Source: Nemertoderma westbladi
Taxonomy: Eukaryota > Xenacoelomorpha > Nemertodermatida > Nemertodermatidae
DNA: 64,000 nucleotides
Direction: 5' to 3'
Assembly (NCBI GenBank): GCA_032718475.1
Contig: JAUCBJ010006897.1
Coordinates: 1 to 64,000 of the forward strand
Shown: one piece after another, positions 51,257 through 63,574 of the stretch
Position numbering within the stretch: position 1 is the first letter of the stretch
Layout of the letters: every line of letters begins with the position of its first letter
Made by a program: the position numbers and the translations under genes
Notes under the pieces: generated by a model
What the model was told of the DNA's origin: nothing
Databases searched by the model: none
The model's input: the letters and a program-made list of their open reading frames with translations, nothing else

Positions 51257-53663
51257 CCCTATTAGTACCGGGCTATAAAATGCTGTACAAATACCGGGGG
51301 GGGGGGGGGTCATATTGACCCCTCCCTCTAAAATCTACAAATATTAACGAAAACGTCTGATTTTTTGTTTGTACGTAGGTATCACTAGTCTGGATCCGAC
51401 CAAAAAAAAAATTTTCAAAAAAATGGACTGGAGTGGTAATATTGCAGCACCAAAATTACAAGTAGTGCACAATTTTCACAAAATTTGAAAGTTATATTTT
51501 TCGGCTAATTGTTTTTCAATACAGGTTTTCTGGGGCGCAAAATACATTGGAAAATATTTAAAAATGATATGATTACCATAAATGGCTGTTTAGTCCTCTA
51601 TGCGTAGGAAAAAATGAAAAAAACAAGTAACCAGCACTTTTCAGTTAGAACAAAAAATTTTTAATTCACTTATACGATGCTATAAATTCACATTTTTAGG
51701 TTTTCTAGGGCGCTGATTCTAATGGAATACATTTCAAATATTCTAGATCATTGCTACTTGTATTTTTCGGCGTAATTTGAAAAATTTTGGTGCTAGCACC
51801 AAATTTTGTACTCATCACCAAAAAGTACAAGTTTGCGATGTCCAGTGCTGTTTTTATTGTTTCCATCGGATTCAGGACCCTCATAAACCCGTATAACGCA
51901 AGAAACAAGATGATACTATCTACTGATCAATTTACTCATTTTCCAAAATTTGGTGCAAAACAACAATTTTCACCCACCGGCGAAAAATACAAGTTTGAAA
52001 ACTCTTATGAAATTTTTACTGATTCCATTGAATTCAGAACCCTAACAAACCCGTATAACGCAAGAAACAAGATGACACAATCAATTGACATATTTGATGG
52101 TTTTCAAAATTTGGTGCTAGCACCACATTTTGCACCCACTTCCGAAAAATACAAGTTTGAGATGTCAAGTTCGATAATTATATATTCCATTGAATTCAGA
52201 ACAGCCATAAACCTCTAAAATGCAAGAAATAAATTGTCACAAGCAATTTTATCTATTGAATGGATTTTCAAAATTTCGTGCTAGCACCAAAATTTGCACC
52301 CACCACCGAAAAATACAAGTTTGATACGCTTGGTGCAACTCGTATATATTTCATCGAAACCAGAACCCCAAAATACCCCAATTGCGTAAAAAACAAGTTT
52401 CAAACAATCAATTTACAAAATTGACATATTTCAAAATTTGGTGCTGGCACCAAAATTTGGCACTCGCCGAAAAAAACAAGTTTGAAATTTCTAAATCAAT
52501 TTATATGAATTCCATCCAATTGCTAACACCAAAAAACCGGTGTAAATAAAAAATAGAGATGTTACAATTAATATTTAATGAAATGTAATTTTCAAAAAAC
52601 GTCTCAAAAAAAGTGCCAAAAGTAGGGTTAAAAAATGGTGCTATAACTCGAAAACTACCCAATATTTTTGAAAACGGTTTTCACTACTAGGAAGACAATA
52701 GATTTTTAGGAAAAGTCATAAAATTTCAGAATTCCAACTGCGTTTGTTTCAGAATTATAATAAAAAAACCACGGGAGGGGTCATATTGACCCCCCCCCGG
52801 GTTTACCCTATTCCACCTGGGCTCTTTTGTCCGAGATTCCACCTGGGGTTGGGCATAATATGCCCAACAGTTTATTATACACTAAAAAGTAATGATAATT
52901 TTATCAAAACTTTCCAAATTTTTGCAGGTTTATAGAAAAATATATAATGCATCTGTTCTGAGTTTTATATATTCATAATTTAAAATAATATATCCATATA
53001 AATTAATTATCATGAAGATAACCAATTATAGTAAAAAGATGAGATAATACTATACATACTCCTCCAAACACCACTGTCTGCCTAACTCTGCCAGACATCC
53101 CAAGTGAAAATTTTGCTTGCAGGGGTGCTGTTATTGAATAGATTTATTCACCTCTGTTTATGTCTGCTGTATTACATTAGGAATATACTGGGTTCAATGG
53201 TGGTTGTTGTTTTATCCTAGTAGACATATTGCTTGCTTATCTGTCAGTTTAGTATTTTGTTATTAAAAAATATTGTGATTGATGTGTACTAATCCAAGCA
53301 GTAGACAATCTAGTGTTTGAATTTAACTTTACAACCCAGCCAAGTGAATGTCCTGGACCGTAATTGGTTGCATTCTAGCTTGTTGACCAGGGGAACTATC
53401 CAACCAGGGATTATCTTTTCTACCAGTTAGGCTAATAAAGATATTATAATAAAAAAATGTGACTATGATATGAAAAACACACCATAGCTCAAAAAGTATA
53501 AATGATAAAAAAATATATTTTGTTACCATCAGAAAGCCAATTAAATTCTAGGAAAAGTCAATGAATTTCATAATAATACATAAAAATCATCATCATGAAT
53601 TTCTAAAAATAATAAGTGTTGGGCAGATTCTGCCCAACCCCAGGTGGAATAGGGTTAATAGGG
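51257..53663. mobile_element. piggyBac-like MITE, copy B (inverted), with insertion
   Basis: TTAA lies at 51253-51256 and 53664-53667, and the end is CCCTATTAGTACCGGGC. It matches copy A (26661-28212) in reverse orientation, including the GGGTCATATTGACCC-type hairpins and the TGGTGCTAGCACCA ladder. Without the nested element the length is about 1554 bp, nearly the same as copy A's 1552. Confidence 0.9.
52806..53654. mobile_element. Second piggyBac-like MITE nested in copy B's end
   Basis: The ends CCCTATTCCACCTGGG and CCCCAGGTGGAATAGGG mirror each other, each next to a hairpin (GTTGGGCATAATATGCCCAA at about 52849 and TTGGGCAGATTCTGCCCAA at about 53619). TTAA follows at 53655-53658; the left copy reads TTA (52803-52805), one A short. 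The target is the TTTAATAGGG of the older MITE's own terminal repeat. It has no coding capacity. Confidence 0.85.
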
Positions 53664-53667
53664 TTAA

Positions 53668-54537
53668 ACTATCTGCAGTTACCAAGTCTGACTTAAGGGG
53701 GTAAAAGTGATGCTTTATAAGTAGATGGAAATCTGCTTATAGGCCTATTTTGTTTATAATTATTTTGAGTTGACACTTAACATAAGTTTATATAATGTGC
53801 TTTGCAAGCCCAAGGCCACACTTCGTGTATTATGTATAATTTATTGTTGAAAAGGCCCTTCAAAAGTTCTTAAGCCTTGACGATTAGATATTTAACCCCC
53901 CCTAGCGGTAGACTGTGGAATTGCACAATGCCACAAAATGTCCCATTTCGTTGAGACACAGTCCATAGGTCCTTATGAACAGTTTCATCATTATAAGTTG
54001 AAATTATAATGAAATAAACATATAATAATAATAATTATGCGGACCAAAGGAGCTTCATGACCCCCTTGACGTGATATCCAAGACATTTGGGCAGACAATA
54101 TCGGATGCAACAATTATAAAAATGTATTGTTTTATAGAAAATATATATTTTTGTATCAAATTATTGTATACGAACTAAAATTATATACGAATTAAAACAA
54201 AATCAAATTCAATGTAAAATTACAATTGCACACAACCAAGCCCTTTCCAATATATAAAAAAAACTGCCATCCACCCACACCACAAGCACAGCACAATGAA
54301 CAAAACCTAACACGCACCACATTGCACCGAAATATCAATTTTAGCACATATTATTATTGACAACATTTAACAATCGTATTCGCACAGTTATTTTTACAAG
54401 CAAATGATTTAAACAATATTATCAGATTGATTAGCATTATTACCTAGGATTTACATTTTATAGTCAATAATTCATAACTATTCAAAAGACAAATTATTAC
54501 GATATTTCCTCACACTGTATTGCTTTACAGTAAAGTA
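53668..54537. other. AT-rich intergenic DNA, no gene seen
   Basis: No supported frame or repeat family. There is a short A/C-rich patch near 54270-54310. Confidence 0.45.
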
Positions 54538-54846
54538 TTACTTCTGGGATGCTTTCCTTTGAAGTTTCATTACATTAAATCTACTTTTAATTTGGGTCAG
54601 TGTCATCTGAGGAAATATGGGTGCTGCAGACCTTAGTCTTCTATCAGTCATGCGACATATGCCTTCTAGCTCCCTAGCAAAATGTTCTTTTAACTTAGAA
54701 TTCTGTGCAGAAGTCCATACCACATTAGATCTCTTGCTTGATCCAACGGTTTGATTTAATACTTTGGAAAGATTTATCTTGGAATTGCCACACTCACAAT
54801 TAGTATTTTCTTCCCTTGACTTAATGAGTGAACCTTCAGAATCACT
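54538..54846 (-). pseudogene. SANT/Myb-like fragment
   Basis: The frame holds VVWTSAQNSKLKEHFAREL followed by RRLRSAAPIFPQMTLTQIKS and FNVMKLQRK. It has the spacing of a SANT/Myb-like tri-helix (W at the start, a hydrophobic third helix). No ATG opens it. It is bounded at its 5' side by the TAG-tail LINE fragment and might be a further exon of the gene at 54934-55356. Confidence 0.4.
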
Positions 54847-54855
54847 CAACTGATA

Positions 54856-54933
54856 CTACTACTACTACTACTAGGATCGGCATGCTGCACTGCAGCTGCA
54901 TTTTTAAGAATGCTGTGCCGGCTTATCGACTCT
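54856..54933 (-). mobile_element. 78-bp LINE 3' end
   Basis: Only the last codons (VDKPAQHS, stop), the GCAGCTGCAGTGCAGCATGC 3' end and a (TAG)n tail are present: an extreme 5' truncation of the same LINE family. It interrupts the coding exon to its right. Confidence 0.8.
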
Positions 54934-55356
54934 GTAATTCTCTGCTGCGTTCCACAGCGTTAAAGTAATCTCGTGTTTTGTGGAGTCACGAAGAGTCCAC
55001 TCTAAGAGTTTTAATGCTTCTCCCTTGGCCGATTCTCGCTCTATCTCCTCAACGTCAACCAGAAAGGCCTTTATTGGACCTGAAAGATAAATTAAAAACA
55101 TATTAACAGCCAGGAAATTAACGATTTTCTTTTGATGACAATTTGTAAACTAATGAACTTGCGAATCTTGATATTATTATAGCTACTTGAAAAATAATGC
55201 GAGCAAAATATTGTATATTTCTGATATTATTTCTCGTGATATTTTTCAATACAACCGAATGAAATAAACATGGTGGATAAATAAATATGCTTGCTTACCT
55301 TTTATATACGATCCCACTTTCCGTGTAACAAAGATAGTGAAATCTGTGATGTTCAT
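54934..55356 (-). CDS. Two-exon RPA-like OB-fold protein (truncated)
   Basis: Exon 1 (55356-55299) encodes MNITDFTIFVTRKVGSYIK and ends AAAAG-GTAAGC. The intron 55298-55080 ends TTTATCTTTCAG. Exon 2 (from 55079) continues in frame GPIKAFLVDVEEIERESAKG, then WTLRDSTKHEITLTLWNAAE. The D-x2-x-EI-LTLW-x-AE pattern is that of replication protein A OB-folds, which bind single-stranded DNA. The coding sequence is cut by the LINE end after AENYR. It lies 2.3 kb downstream of a Helitron helicase on the same strand; animal Helitrons often carry RPA-like genes, so it may have belonged to that element. The exon join is confident, the assignment to a Helitron is inference. Confidence 0.65.
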
Positions 55357-55575
55357 TGGGGAACAACTAATTTGATAATATACTGTAAGTAAATAATATA
55401 CACTTTAAATACCTGAACGAAATAAAATTATTTGAATGTTTAGCATAAAAAGTGATATTTATAAGGCCTTGAAGTTGTATGTGCTAACGAATGCCATACA
55501 ATCAGCTGTAGCCAATCAAGATAGCGTCTAATTATCACTTCAGTTGACATCTAGATACATTGGGCAATATTCAAT

Positions 55576-55760
55576 TTGATGGTTTGCTATCATGGTGAAA
55601 CGCGAAATTGGTTGACTTCAGCACATTATCATTATATTAATTTGCTTCAGAGATGCAGAGCAATGGCAAATTATATGGCTAACAACAGTGATATTAGTTT
55701 ATTTGGTTCCAGTAATATGCAATCGAATCCCTCTAAATTAAATTACAAGGTAATGGTGAA
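55576..55760 (+). other. Short frame, probably not a gene
   Basis: A 66-codon frame (MMVCYHGETRNWLTSAHYH) without domain, next to the microsatellite arrays. No support beyond being open. Confidence 0.15.
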
Positions 55761-56640
55761 AAATATCGAGACTTGAAAAATATCGAGAGTAAAAATGATG
55801 AGAATAAAAATAACGAGAGTAAAAATAACGAGTGTTGAAAATTAACGTGATTAAAAAATATCGAGAGTAAAAATAATGCGAGATGAAAAATATCGAAAAT
55901 AACGAGTGTTGAAAAATATCGAGAGTAAAAATATCGAGCTGTCAGGAGTAAAACACTAGAACACATTTTTTTGTACTAGAACATTTTTAGGAAAACAATT
56001 ATCATACAACCCTTATTAAAAATAATTGTTACTATCGATATTTTTACTCTCGATATTTTTCAACACTCGATATTTTTACTCTCGATATTTTTAAACACTC
56101 GATATTTTTCAACACTCGATATTTTTCAACACTCGATATTTGTACTCTCGATATTTTTCAACACTCGATATTTTTACTCTCGATATTTTTCAACACTCGA
56201 TATTTTTACTCTCAATATTTTTACTCTCGATATTCTTCAACACTCGATATTTTTACTCTCGATATTTTTACTCTCGATACTTTTCAACACTCTATATTTT
56301 TCCACACTCGATATTTGTACTCTCTATATTTTGCAACACTCGATATTCTTACTCTCGATATTTTTCAACGCTCGATATTTTTTTTTACTCTCGATATTTT
56401 TTGAACTCACGATATTATCGTTATTTTTCAACACTCGATATTTTTACTCTCGATATTTTCAACACTCTATATTTTTCCACAATCGATATTTGTACTCTCG
56501 ATATTTTTCAACACTCTATATTTTTCCACACTCGATATTTGTACTCTCGATATTTTTTGAACTCTCGATATTATCATTATTTTTCAACACTCGATATTTT
56601 TACTCTCGATATTTTTCATGTCTCGATATTTTTCAACATA
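55755..56640. repeat. Head-to-head CGATATTTTT microsatellite arrays
   Basis: The left array (55765-55945) is built of AAAAATATCGAGAGT and variants (ATGATGAG, AACGAG). The right array (56030-56640) is the reverse complement (ACTCTCGATATTTTTCAACA). They meet at a unique spacer (55950-56030), so the whole is a very large inverted repeat. The frames YSRYFSTLDIF are artefacts. Confidence 0.9.
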
Positions 56641-57611
56641 ACCAATTAAAAATAATAATTTATTGGGACAATATTTTTTATTTTTGGAGAGAGTATATAT
56701 TAAATTGATAGTTGATATTTTAATATGCTGCATGCATAAAATAAACTTGCATGAAAGAATCCTTCTAATAACCGAATCAACCCTTCTTGCATGGAAATAA
56801 ACTAGTTATATACATATGTCCATCATATGGTGGGTGGCTTTTTATATTTTAATTTATTTTTAACACGTATTTGTTTTTAATAACACAAGTTTAGACGAGA
56901 TAATGATAATGAAAAGGGCAGACATTGCATTATGAACTGAGAAAGTGAGTAGTATCACATATAATGGGGGCTAAACGTTACACCTACACCTACTTGTAGG
57001 CAGTTTAGTAAAGAAGCAGGTTACAGAAGCGAGTTGAATGTAACCAACACAATAAATGAGAGATAGGAAACATTTATTTAATTGATAATCAGCAGTTTGA
57101 GGATCAACAGTGAGATGTATTGGCTTACCGGCAGACAGGTATATGTACTGTATGTGTAGGCGTGTCTAGGCATTTGCTGTAAGAGTAGGCGTAGAGTTTA
57201 CCCCCCATATAATGGGGTTCTTGGAAAACACGCAACGCAACGCAATGGCGCAATATAACTTAACATAGTTTATTTAATTTCGCGCCATTTAATTATACTG
57301 AAGATCGTACTGCACCTTTGCGATGAATGAGGTGAGATTTTGGCCACTCGGGGATCCAGATTTAGTTTACGGGGTAGGTAACCGAACATACAAATTATAT
57401 TATTTGTGATATATTGTTTTTAAGTACAGTATAGGATAGGCACAATGGGTCAAGGCCCGGTGAAATGTAAAGAATAATAATAGTTGTATCGGTACGTTTT
57501 ATAATTCATTAATTAACTTGTATATTATAATAGTATGATAGCAAAATATAATCATTTAAGTATTTTAATTAAGATTATTTCATAAGAGTTTAGAACTATA
57601 AGATAATCAAG
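56641..57611. other. AT-rich DNA with one satellite-related unit
   Basis: At 57000-57070, TTAGTAAAGAAGCAGGTTAC and CAACACAATAAATGAGAG match the unit of the 87-bp satellite and the foldback arm at 42.9 kb. Nothing else supported; it may include the 3' end of the Helitron, but I could not find its terminal hairpin. Confidence 0.5.
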
Positions 57612-58244
57612 TCAAGACAATTTTGTGAGATCATTAAGTCGATCAATTTCTCTAGACTGTTCTTTTAGAGGTTTATACTTCATTGTAAATTTCCGACTCA
57701 ACTCTATTAGAAGGTGAAGGCCACGCAAAGATTTTACACGTGATAATGCAACATATGCCCCCCTGTCCATTGAAGGAGCTCCAGCCGGATTCACCCCAGT
57801 CTCTATATCTATTATAATGGCTTCCAAGGTAAGACCTTGCACATTGTAAACAGTTAGAGCATACGCTGGACTTATGGGGATTTGCTTTAAATTGACAGAG
57901 AAGGTAAATGATTTTGTTACCTTGATTCTAACAGTTTGTTTGGAAAAAGTTAAAGGAAAACATCCTAAACGTACGATCTCGAACTCAACTGTACATTTTT
58001 GAAAGATAGGTTCGATAATTATGAATTCGGGAACACGAGATGCGCGTTTCACAATTGTAGAGCTGCCTGGAGCATAGAATTCATCAATAAATGTTGTATC
58101 CTTTGGGAATTGAACGCCCTTCACTCTGCCAATGGTTCCATTTGCTATCCCTATTTCAACGGCAATGTTTTGAATTACAATAATTGGCATATCATAAAAT
58201 ATATCAATAAGCAGTGGTAGGCCTTCGCATTGGTCATCGCGCAT
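57612..58244 (-). pseudogene. Helitron PIF1-type helicase, C-terminal part
   Basis: The 210-codon frame has IVIQNIAVEIGIANGTIGRV (PIF1 2B-like region), ISPAYALTVYNVQGLTL (helicase motif V) and MDRGAYVALSRVKSLRGLHLL (motif VI), in the order of the C-terminal third of Helitron Rep/helicase proteins. The Rep domain and helicase motifs I-IV are absent because the 19-bp satellite starts at 58272, right at its 5' side. It is the 3' end of a truncated Helitron protein. Confidence 0.85.
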
Positions 58245-58271
58245 GTACTGGAGAAGTTTCTTTTCAATGTT

Positions 58272-61200
58272 TAGGATCTAAGTTCACTTCCAGGATCTAA
58301 TTTCGCTTCCAGGATCTAAGTTCGCTTCCAGGATCTAAGTTCGCTTCCAGGATCTAAGTTCGCTTCCAGGATCTAAGTTCGCTTCCAGGATCTAAGTTCG
58401 CTTCCAGTATCTAAGTTCGCCTCCAGGATCTAAGTTCAGATCTTGGTTCGTTCAATTCCAGGATCTAAGTTCGCTTCCAGGATCTAAGTTCGCTTCCAGG
58501 ATCTAAGTTCGCTTCCAGGATCTAAGTTCGCCTCCAGGATCTAAGTTCAGATCTTGGTTCGTTCAATTCCAGGATCTAAGTTCGCTTCCAGGATCTAAGT
58601 TCGCTTCCAGGATCTAAGTTCGCCTACAGGATCTAAGTTCAGATCTTGGTTCTAAGTTCATTTCCAGGATCTAAGTTGGCTTCCAAGATCTAAGTTCACT
58701 TCCAGGATCTAAGTTCGCTTCCAGGATCTAAGTTCGCTTCCAGGATCTAAGTTCGCCTCCGGGATCTAAGTTCGCCTCCGGGATCTAAGTTCGCTTCCAG
58801 GATCTAAGTTCGCCTCCAGGATCTAAGTTCACTTCCAGGATCTAAGTTCGCTTCCAGGATCTAAGTTCGCTTCCAGGATCTAAGTTCGCCTCCGGGATCT
58901 AAGTTCGCTTCCAGGATCTAAGTTCGCCTCCAGGATCTAAGTTCACTTCCAGGATCTAAGTTCGCTTCCAGGATCTAAGTTCGCTTCCAGGATCTAAGTT
59001 CGCCTCCGGGATCTAAGTTCGCTTCCAGGATCTAAGTTCGCCTCCGGGATCTAAGTTCGCTTCCAGGATCTAAGTTCGCCTCCGGGATCTAAGTTCGCTT
59101 CCAGGATCTAAGTTCGCCTCCGGGATCTAAGTTCGCTTCCAGGATCTAAGTTCGCCTCCGGGATCTAAGTTCGCTTCCAGGATCTAAGTTTGCCTCCGGG
59201 ATCTAAGTTCGCTTCCAGGATCTAAGTTCGCCTCCGGGATCTAAGTTCGCTTCCAGGATCTAAGTTCGCCTCCGGGATCTAAGTTCGCTTCCAGGATCTA
59301 AGTTCGCCTCCGGGATCTAAGTTCGCTTCCAGGATCTAAGTTCGCCTCCGGGATCTAAGTTCGCTTCCAGGATCTAAGTTCACCTCCGGGATCTAAGTTT
59401 GCTTCCAGGATCTAAGTTCGCTTCCAGGATCTAAGTTCGCCTCCAGGATCTAAGTTCAGATATTGGTTCTAAGTTCACTTTCAGGATCTAAGTTCGCTTC
59501 CAGGATCTAAGTTCGCCTCCAGGATCTAAGTTCAGATATTGGTTCTAAGTTCACTTTCAGGATCTAAGTTCGCTTCCAGGATCTAAGTTCGCTTCCAGGA
59601 TCTAAGTTCGCTTCCAGGATCTAAGTTCGCTTCCAGGATCTAAGTTCGCTTCCAGGATCTAATTCGCCTCCAGGATCTAAGTTCAGATCTTGGTTCGTTC
59701 AATTCCAGGATCTAAGTTCGCTTCCAGGATCTAAGTTCGCTTCCAGGATCTAAGTTCGCCTCCGGGATCTAAGTTCGCTTCCATTATCTAAGTTCGCCTC
59801 CGGGATCTAAGTTCGCTTCCAGGATCTAAGTTCGCTTCCAGGATCTAAGTTCGCTTCCAGGATCTAGGTTCGCCTCCAGGATCTAAGTTCAGATCTTGGT
59901 TCGTTCAATTCCAGGATCTAAGTTCGCTTCCAGGATCTAAGTTCGCTTCCAGGATCTAAGTTCGCCTACAGGATCTAAGTTCAGATCTTGGTTCTAAGTT
60001 CACTTCCAGGATCTAAGTTGGCTTCCAGGATCTAAGTTCACTTCCAGGATCTAAGTTCGCTTCCAGGATCTAAGTTGGCTTCCAGGATCTAAGTTCACTT
60101 CCAGGATCTAAGTTCACTTCCAGGATCTAAGTTCGCTTCCAGGATCTAAGTTCGCTTCCAGGATCTAAGTTCGCCTCCTGGATCTAAGTTCAGATCTTGG
60201 TTCGTTCAATTCCAGGATCTAAGTTCGCTTCCAGGATCTAAGTTCGCTTCCAGGATCTAAGTTCGCTTCCAGGATCTAAGTTCGCCTCCAGGATCTAAGT
60301 TCAGATCTTGGTTCGTTCAATTCCAGGATCTAAGTTCGCTTCCAGGATCTAAGTTCGCTTCCAGGATCTAAGTTCGCCTACAGGATCTAAGTTCAGATCT
60401 TGGTTCTAAGTTCACTTCCAGGATCTAAGTTCGCTTCAAGGTTCTAAATTCACTTCCAGGATCTAAGTTCGTCTTTAGGATCTAAGTTCGCTTCCAGGAT
60501 CTAAGTTCAGATATTGGTTCTAAGTTCGCTTCCAGGATCTAAGTTCGTTTCCTGGATCTAAGTTCGCTTCCAGGATCTAAGTTCGCTTCCAAGATCTAAG
60601 TTCGCTTCCAGGATCTAAATTCGCTTCCAGGTTCTAAGTTCACTTCCAGGGTTTAAATTAACATCAAGGATCTAAGTTCGACTTTAGGATCTCAGTTCGC
60701 TTCCAGGATCTAAGTTCAGATCTTGGTTCTAAGTTCACTTCCAGGATCTAAGTTCGCTTCCAGGATCTGAGTTCGCCTTCAGGATCTACGTTTACATCTA
60801 GTTTCTAAGTTCGCTTCCAGGATCTAAGTTCGCCTCCGGGATCTAAATTCGCTTCCAGGATCTAAGTTCGCCTCCAGGATCTAAGCTCAGATCTTGGTTC
60901 GTTCACTTCCAGGATCTAAGTCCACTTCCAGGATCTAAGTTCGTCACCAGGATCTAAGTTCAGATCTTGGTTCTAACTTCACTTCCAGGATCTAAGTTCG
61001 CTTCCAGGATCTAAGTTCGCTTCCAGGTTCTAAGTTCGCTTCCAGGATCTAAGATTGCCTCAAGGATCTAAGTTCAGATATTGGTTCTAAGTTCACTTAC
61101 AGGATCTAAGTTCGCTTCCAGGATCTAAGTTCGCTTCCAGGATCAAAGTTCGTTTCCAGGATCTAAGTTCGCTTCCTGGATCTAAGTTCGCTTCCAGGAT

Positions 61201-62630
61201 CTAAGTTCGCTTCCAGGATCTAAGTTCGCTTCCAGGATCTAAGTTCGCTTCCAGGATCTAAGTTCGCTTCCATGTTAAAAGTTCTCTTCCAGGATCTAAA
61301 TTAACATCAAGGATCTAAGTTCGTCTTTAGGATCTAAGTTCACTTCCAGGATCTAAGTTCAGATCTTGGTTCTAAGTTCACTTCCAAGATCTAAGTTCGC
61401 TTCCAGGATCTAAGTTCGCTTCCAGGATCTAAGTCCGCTTCCAGGATCTAAGTTGGCTTCCAGGATCTAAGTTCACTTCCAGGATCTAAGTTCGCTTCCA
61501 GGATCTAAGTTCGCTTCCAGGATCTAAGTTCGCTTCCAGGATCTAAGTTCGCTTCCAGGATCTAAGTTCGCTTCAAGGTTCTAAATTCGCTTCCAGGATC
61601 TAAGTTCAGATCTTGGTTCTAAGTTCACTTCCAGGATCTAAGTTCGCTTCCAGGATCTGAGTTCGCCTTCAGGATCTACGTTTACATCTAGTTTCTAAGT
61701 TCGCTTCCAGGATCTAAGTTCGCCTCCGGGATCTAAGTTCGCTTCCAGGATCTAAGTTTGCCTCCAGGATCTAAGATCAGATCTTGGTTCGTTCACTTCC
61801 AGGATCTAAGTCCACTTCCAGGATCTAAGTTCGTCACCAGGATCTAAGTTCAGATCTTGGTTCTAACTTCACTTCCAGGATCTAAGTTCGCTTCCAGGAT
61901 CTAAGTTCGCTTCCAGGTTCTAAGTTCGCTTCCAGGATCTAAGATTGCCTCAAGGATCTAAGTTCAGATATTGGTTCTAAGTTCACTTACAGGATCTAAG
62001 TTCGCTTCCAGGATCTAAGTTCGCTTCCAGGATCTAAGTTCGTTTCCAGGATCTAAGTTCGCTTCCTGGATCTAAGTTCGCTTCCAGGATCTAAGTTCGC
62101 TTCCAGGATCTAAGTTCGCTTCCAGGATCTAAGTTCGCTTCCAGGAACTAAGTTCGCTTCCATGTTAAAAGTTCTCTTCCAGGATCTAAATTAACATCAA
62201 GGATCTAAGTTCGTCTTTAGGATCTAAGTTCACTTCCAGGATCTAAGTTCAGATCTTGGTTCTAAGTTCACTTCCAAGATCTAAGTTCGCTTCCAGGATC
62301 TAAGTTCGCTTCCAGGATCTAAGTCCGCTTCCAGGATCTAAGTTCGCTTCCAGGATCTAAGTTCGCTTCCAGGATCTAAGTTCGCTTCCAGGTTCTAAGT
62401 TCACTTCCAGGATCTAAATTAACATCAAGGATCGAAGTTCGTCTTTAGGATCTATGTTCGCTTCCAGTATCTAAGTTCAGGTCTTGGTTCTAAGTTCACT
62501 TCCAGGATCTAAGTTCGCTTCCAGGATCTGAGTTCGCCTCCAGGATCTAAGTTGACATCTAGGTTCTTAGTTCGTTTCCAGGATCTAAGTTCGCCTCCGG
62601 GATCTAAGTTCGCTTCCAGGATCTAAAATA
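58272..62630 (+). repeat. 19-bp satellite array (4.4 kb)
   Basis: Well over 200 units of GGATCTAAGTTCGCTTCCA, alternating with CGCCTCCGG and CGCCTCCAG variants and a longer insert AGTTCAGATCTTGGTTCGTT. A higher-order period of 890 bp is visible on the right: CTACGTTTACATCTAGTTTC at about 60786 and 61676, and CATGTTAAAAGTTCTCTTCC at 61271 and 62161. It carries regular GATC sites. Confidence 0.95.
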
Positions 62631-63087
62631 TAGCCATATCAACCAGATTGTCATACATTGCTTTATTCATGGAGATGAGCCATATATGCTTATTTCTAAT
62701 TTATACACTACACTATATTGTTCTTATTTAAGTATAATGTTCAGGTTGTCAAATGTAAACTTTGTTAATTTATATTTTAATAAATTTTCCCAACTGCAGT
62801 CAGCAGTCAGTCCGATTCAAGTACGATATCTAGGCCTACCCATTACAGTAATTGTTAATTAATACCTACTTCTGATAATAATACAGTAATATATATACCT
62901 AATAAGTTAATACATGTAATACCTAATCTGATAGTAATATTTAGTAAAAGGCATAGGAACTGATTCTTCACTATTGCTGTATTGCCAGCCGGACAGCCAG
63001 ATTGTACAGCTGTACAGTATTATTACATTACTCCAGTTCCAGTTCAAATATTGGAATACCATATACTGATATAACAGTATAACGAAC
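62631..63087. other. AT-rich intergenic DNA, no gene seen
   Basis: No supported frame. A tandem CAGTCAGCAGTCAG and AGCCGGACAGCCAG occur. Confidence 0.45.
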
Positions 63088-63186
63088 AGGTCAGGTCAGG
63101 TAATTCTAGGTCATTGATCAAGAAAACTTGCCACCTCCATGCAGCATAAAGGAGGTGCCACCTGTAGCTGCATAGACCCTCTTACT
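63088..63186 (+). repeat. 100-bp block shared with 43758-43850
   Basis: TCATTGATCAAGAAAACTTG, CCACCTCCATGCAGCATAAA and GCATAGACCCTCTTACTAG. At this place it lies about 400 bp upstream of a LINE ORF2 start. Confidence 0.85.
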
Positions 63187-63574
63187 AGGTCAAATCTGGT
63201 CCTGTAACTAGGACCCCCTTCGTTCTGGGATAAGGATGCCCTTGGTCCTGGATTAAGGACCCATATACTTGGCTGCAGGGGTATTTGGCCTGGCCAGGCA
63301 GATGGTGATCTACCAATGGCTGGTCAGGAGTAGAGTATTCTCATGTCCACTCTGAGTGCACTTCACTGCGACCTGTACCTGGCAGCAGGGGTACAGGGCA
63401 TGACCCAGCAGATGAGCTGCACAGCCAATGGTGGGTCATGTGTGCGAGAGTAGATATAGGTGATGGGCCTCATATCTGACTCCACTGCGACACCCACCCT
63501 GTGGAATGGCAAACCAGGGTGTGGTATTTGCCCCAAGAGCTGACTCGGCAAAAAAGCACCCCCCGACCCCCACT

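Noticed and set aside
56140-56708. 169- and 125-codon repetitive proteins
   Set aside because: Low-complexity frames through CGATATTTTT repeats; they exist in several frames at once.
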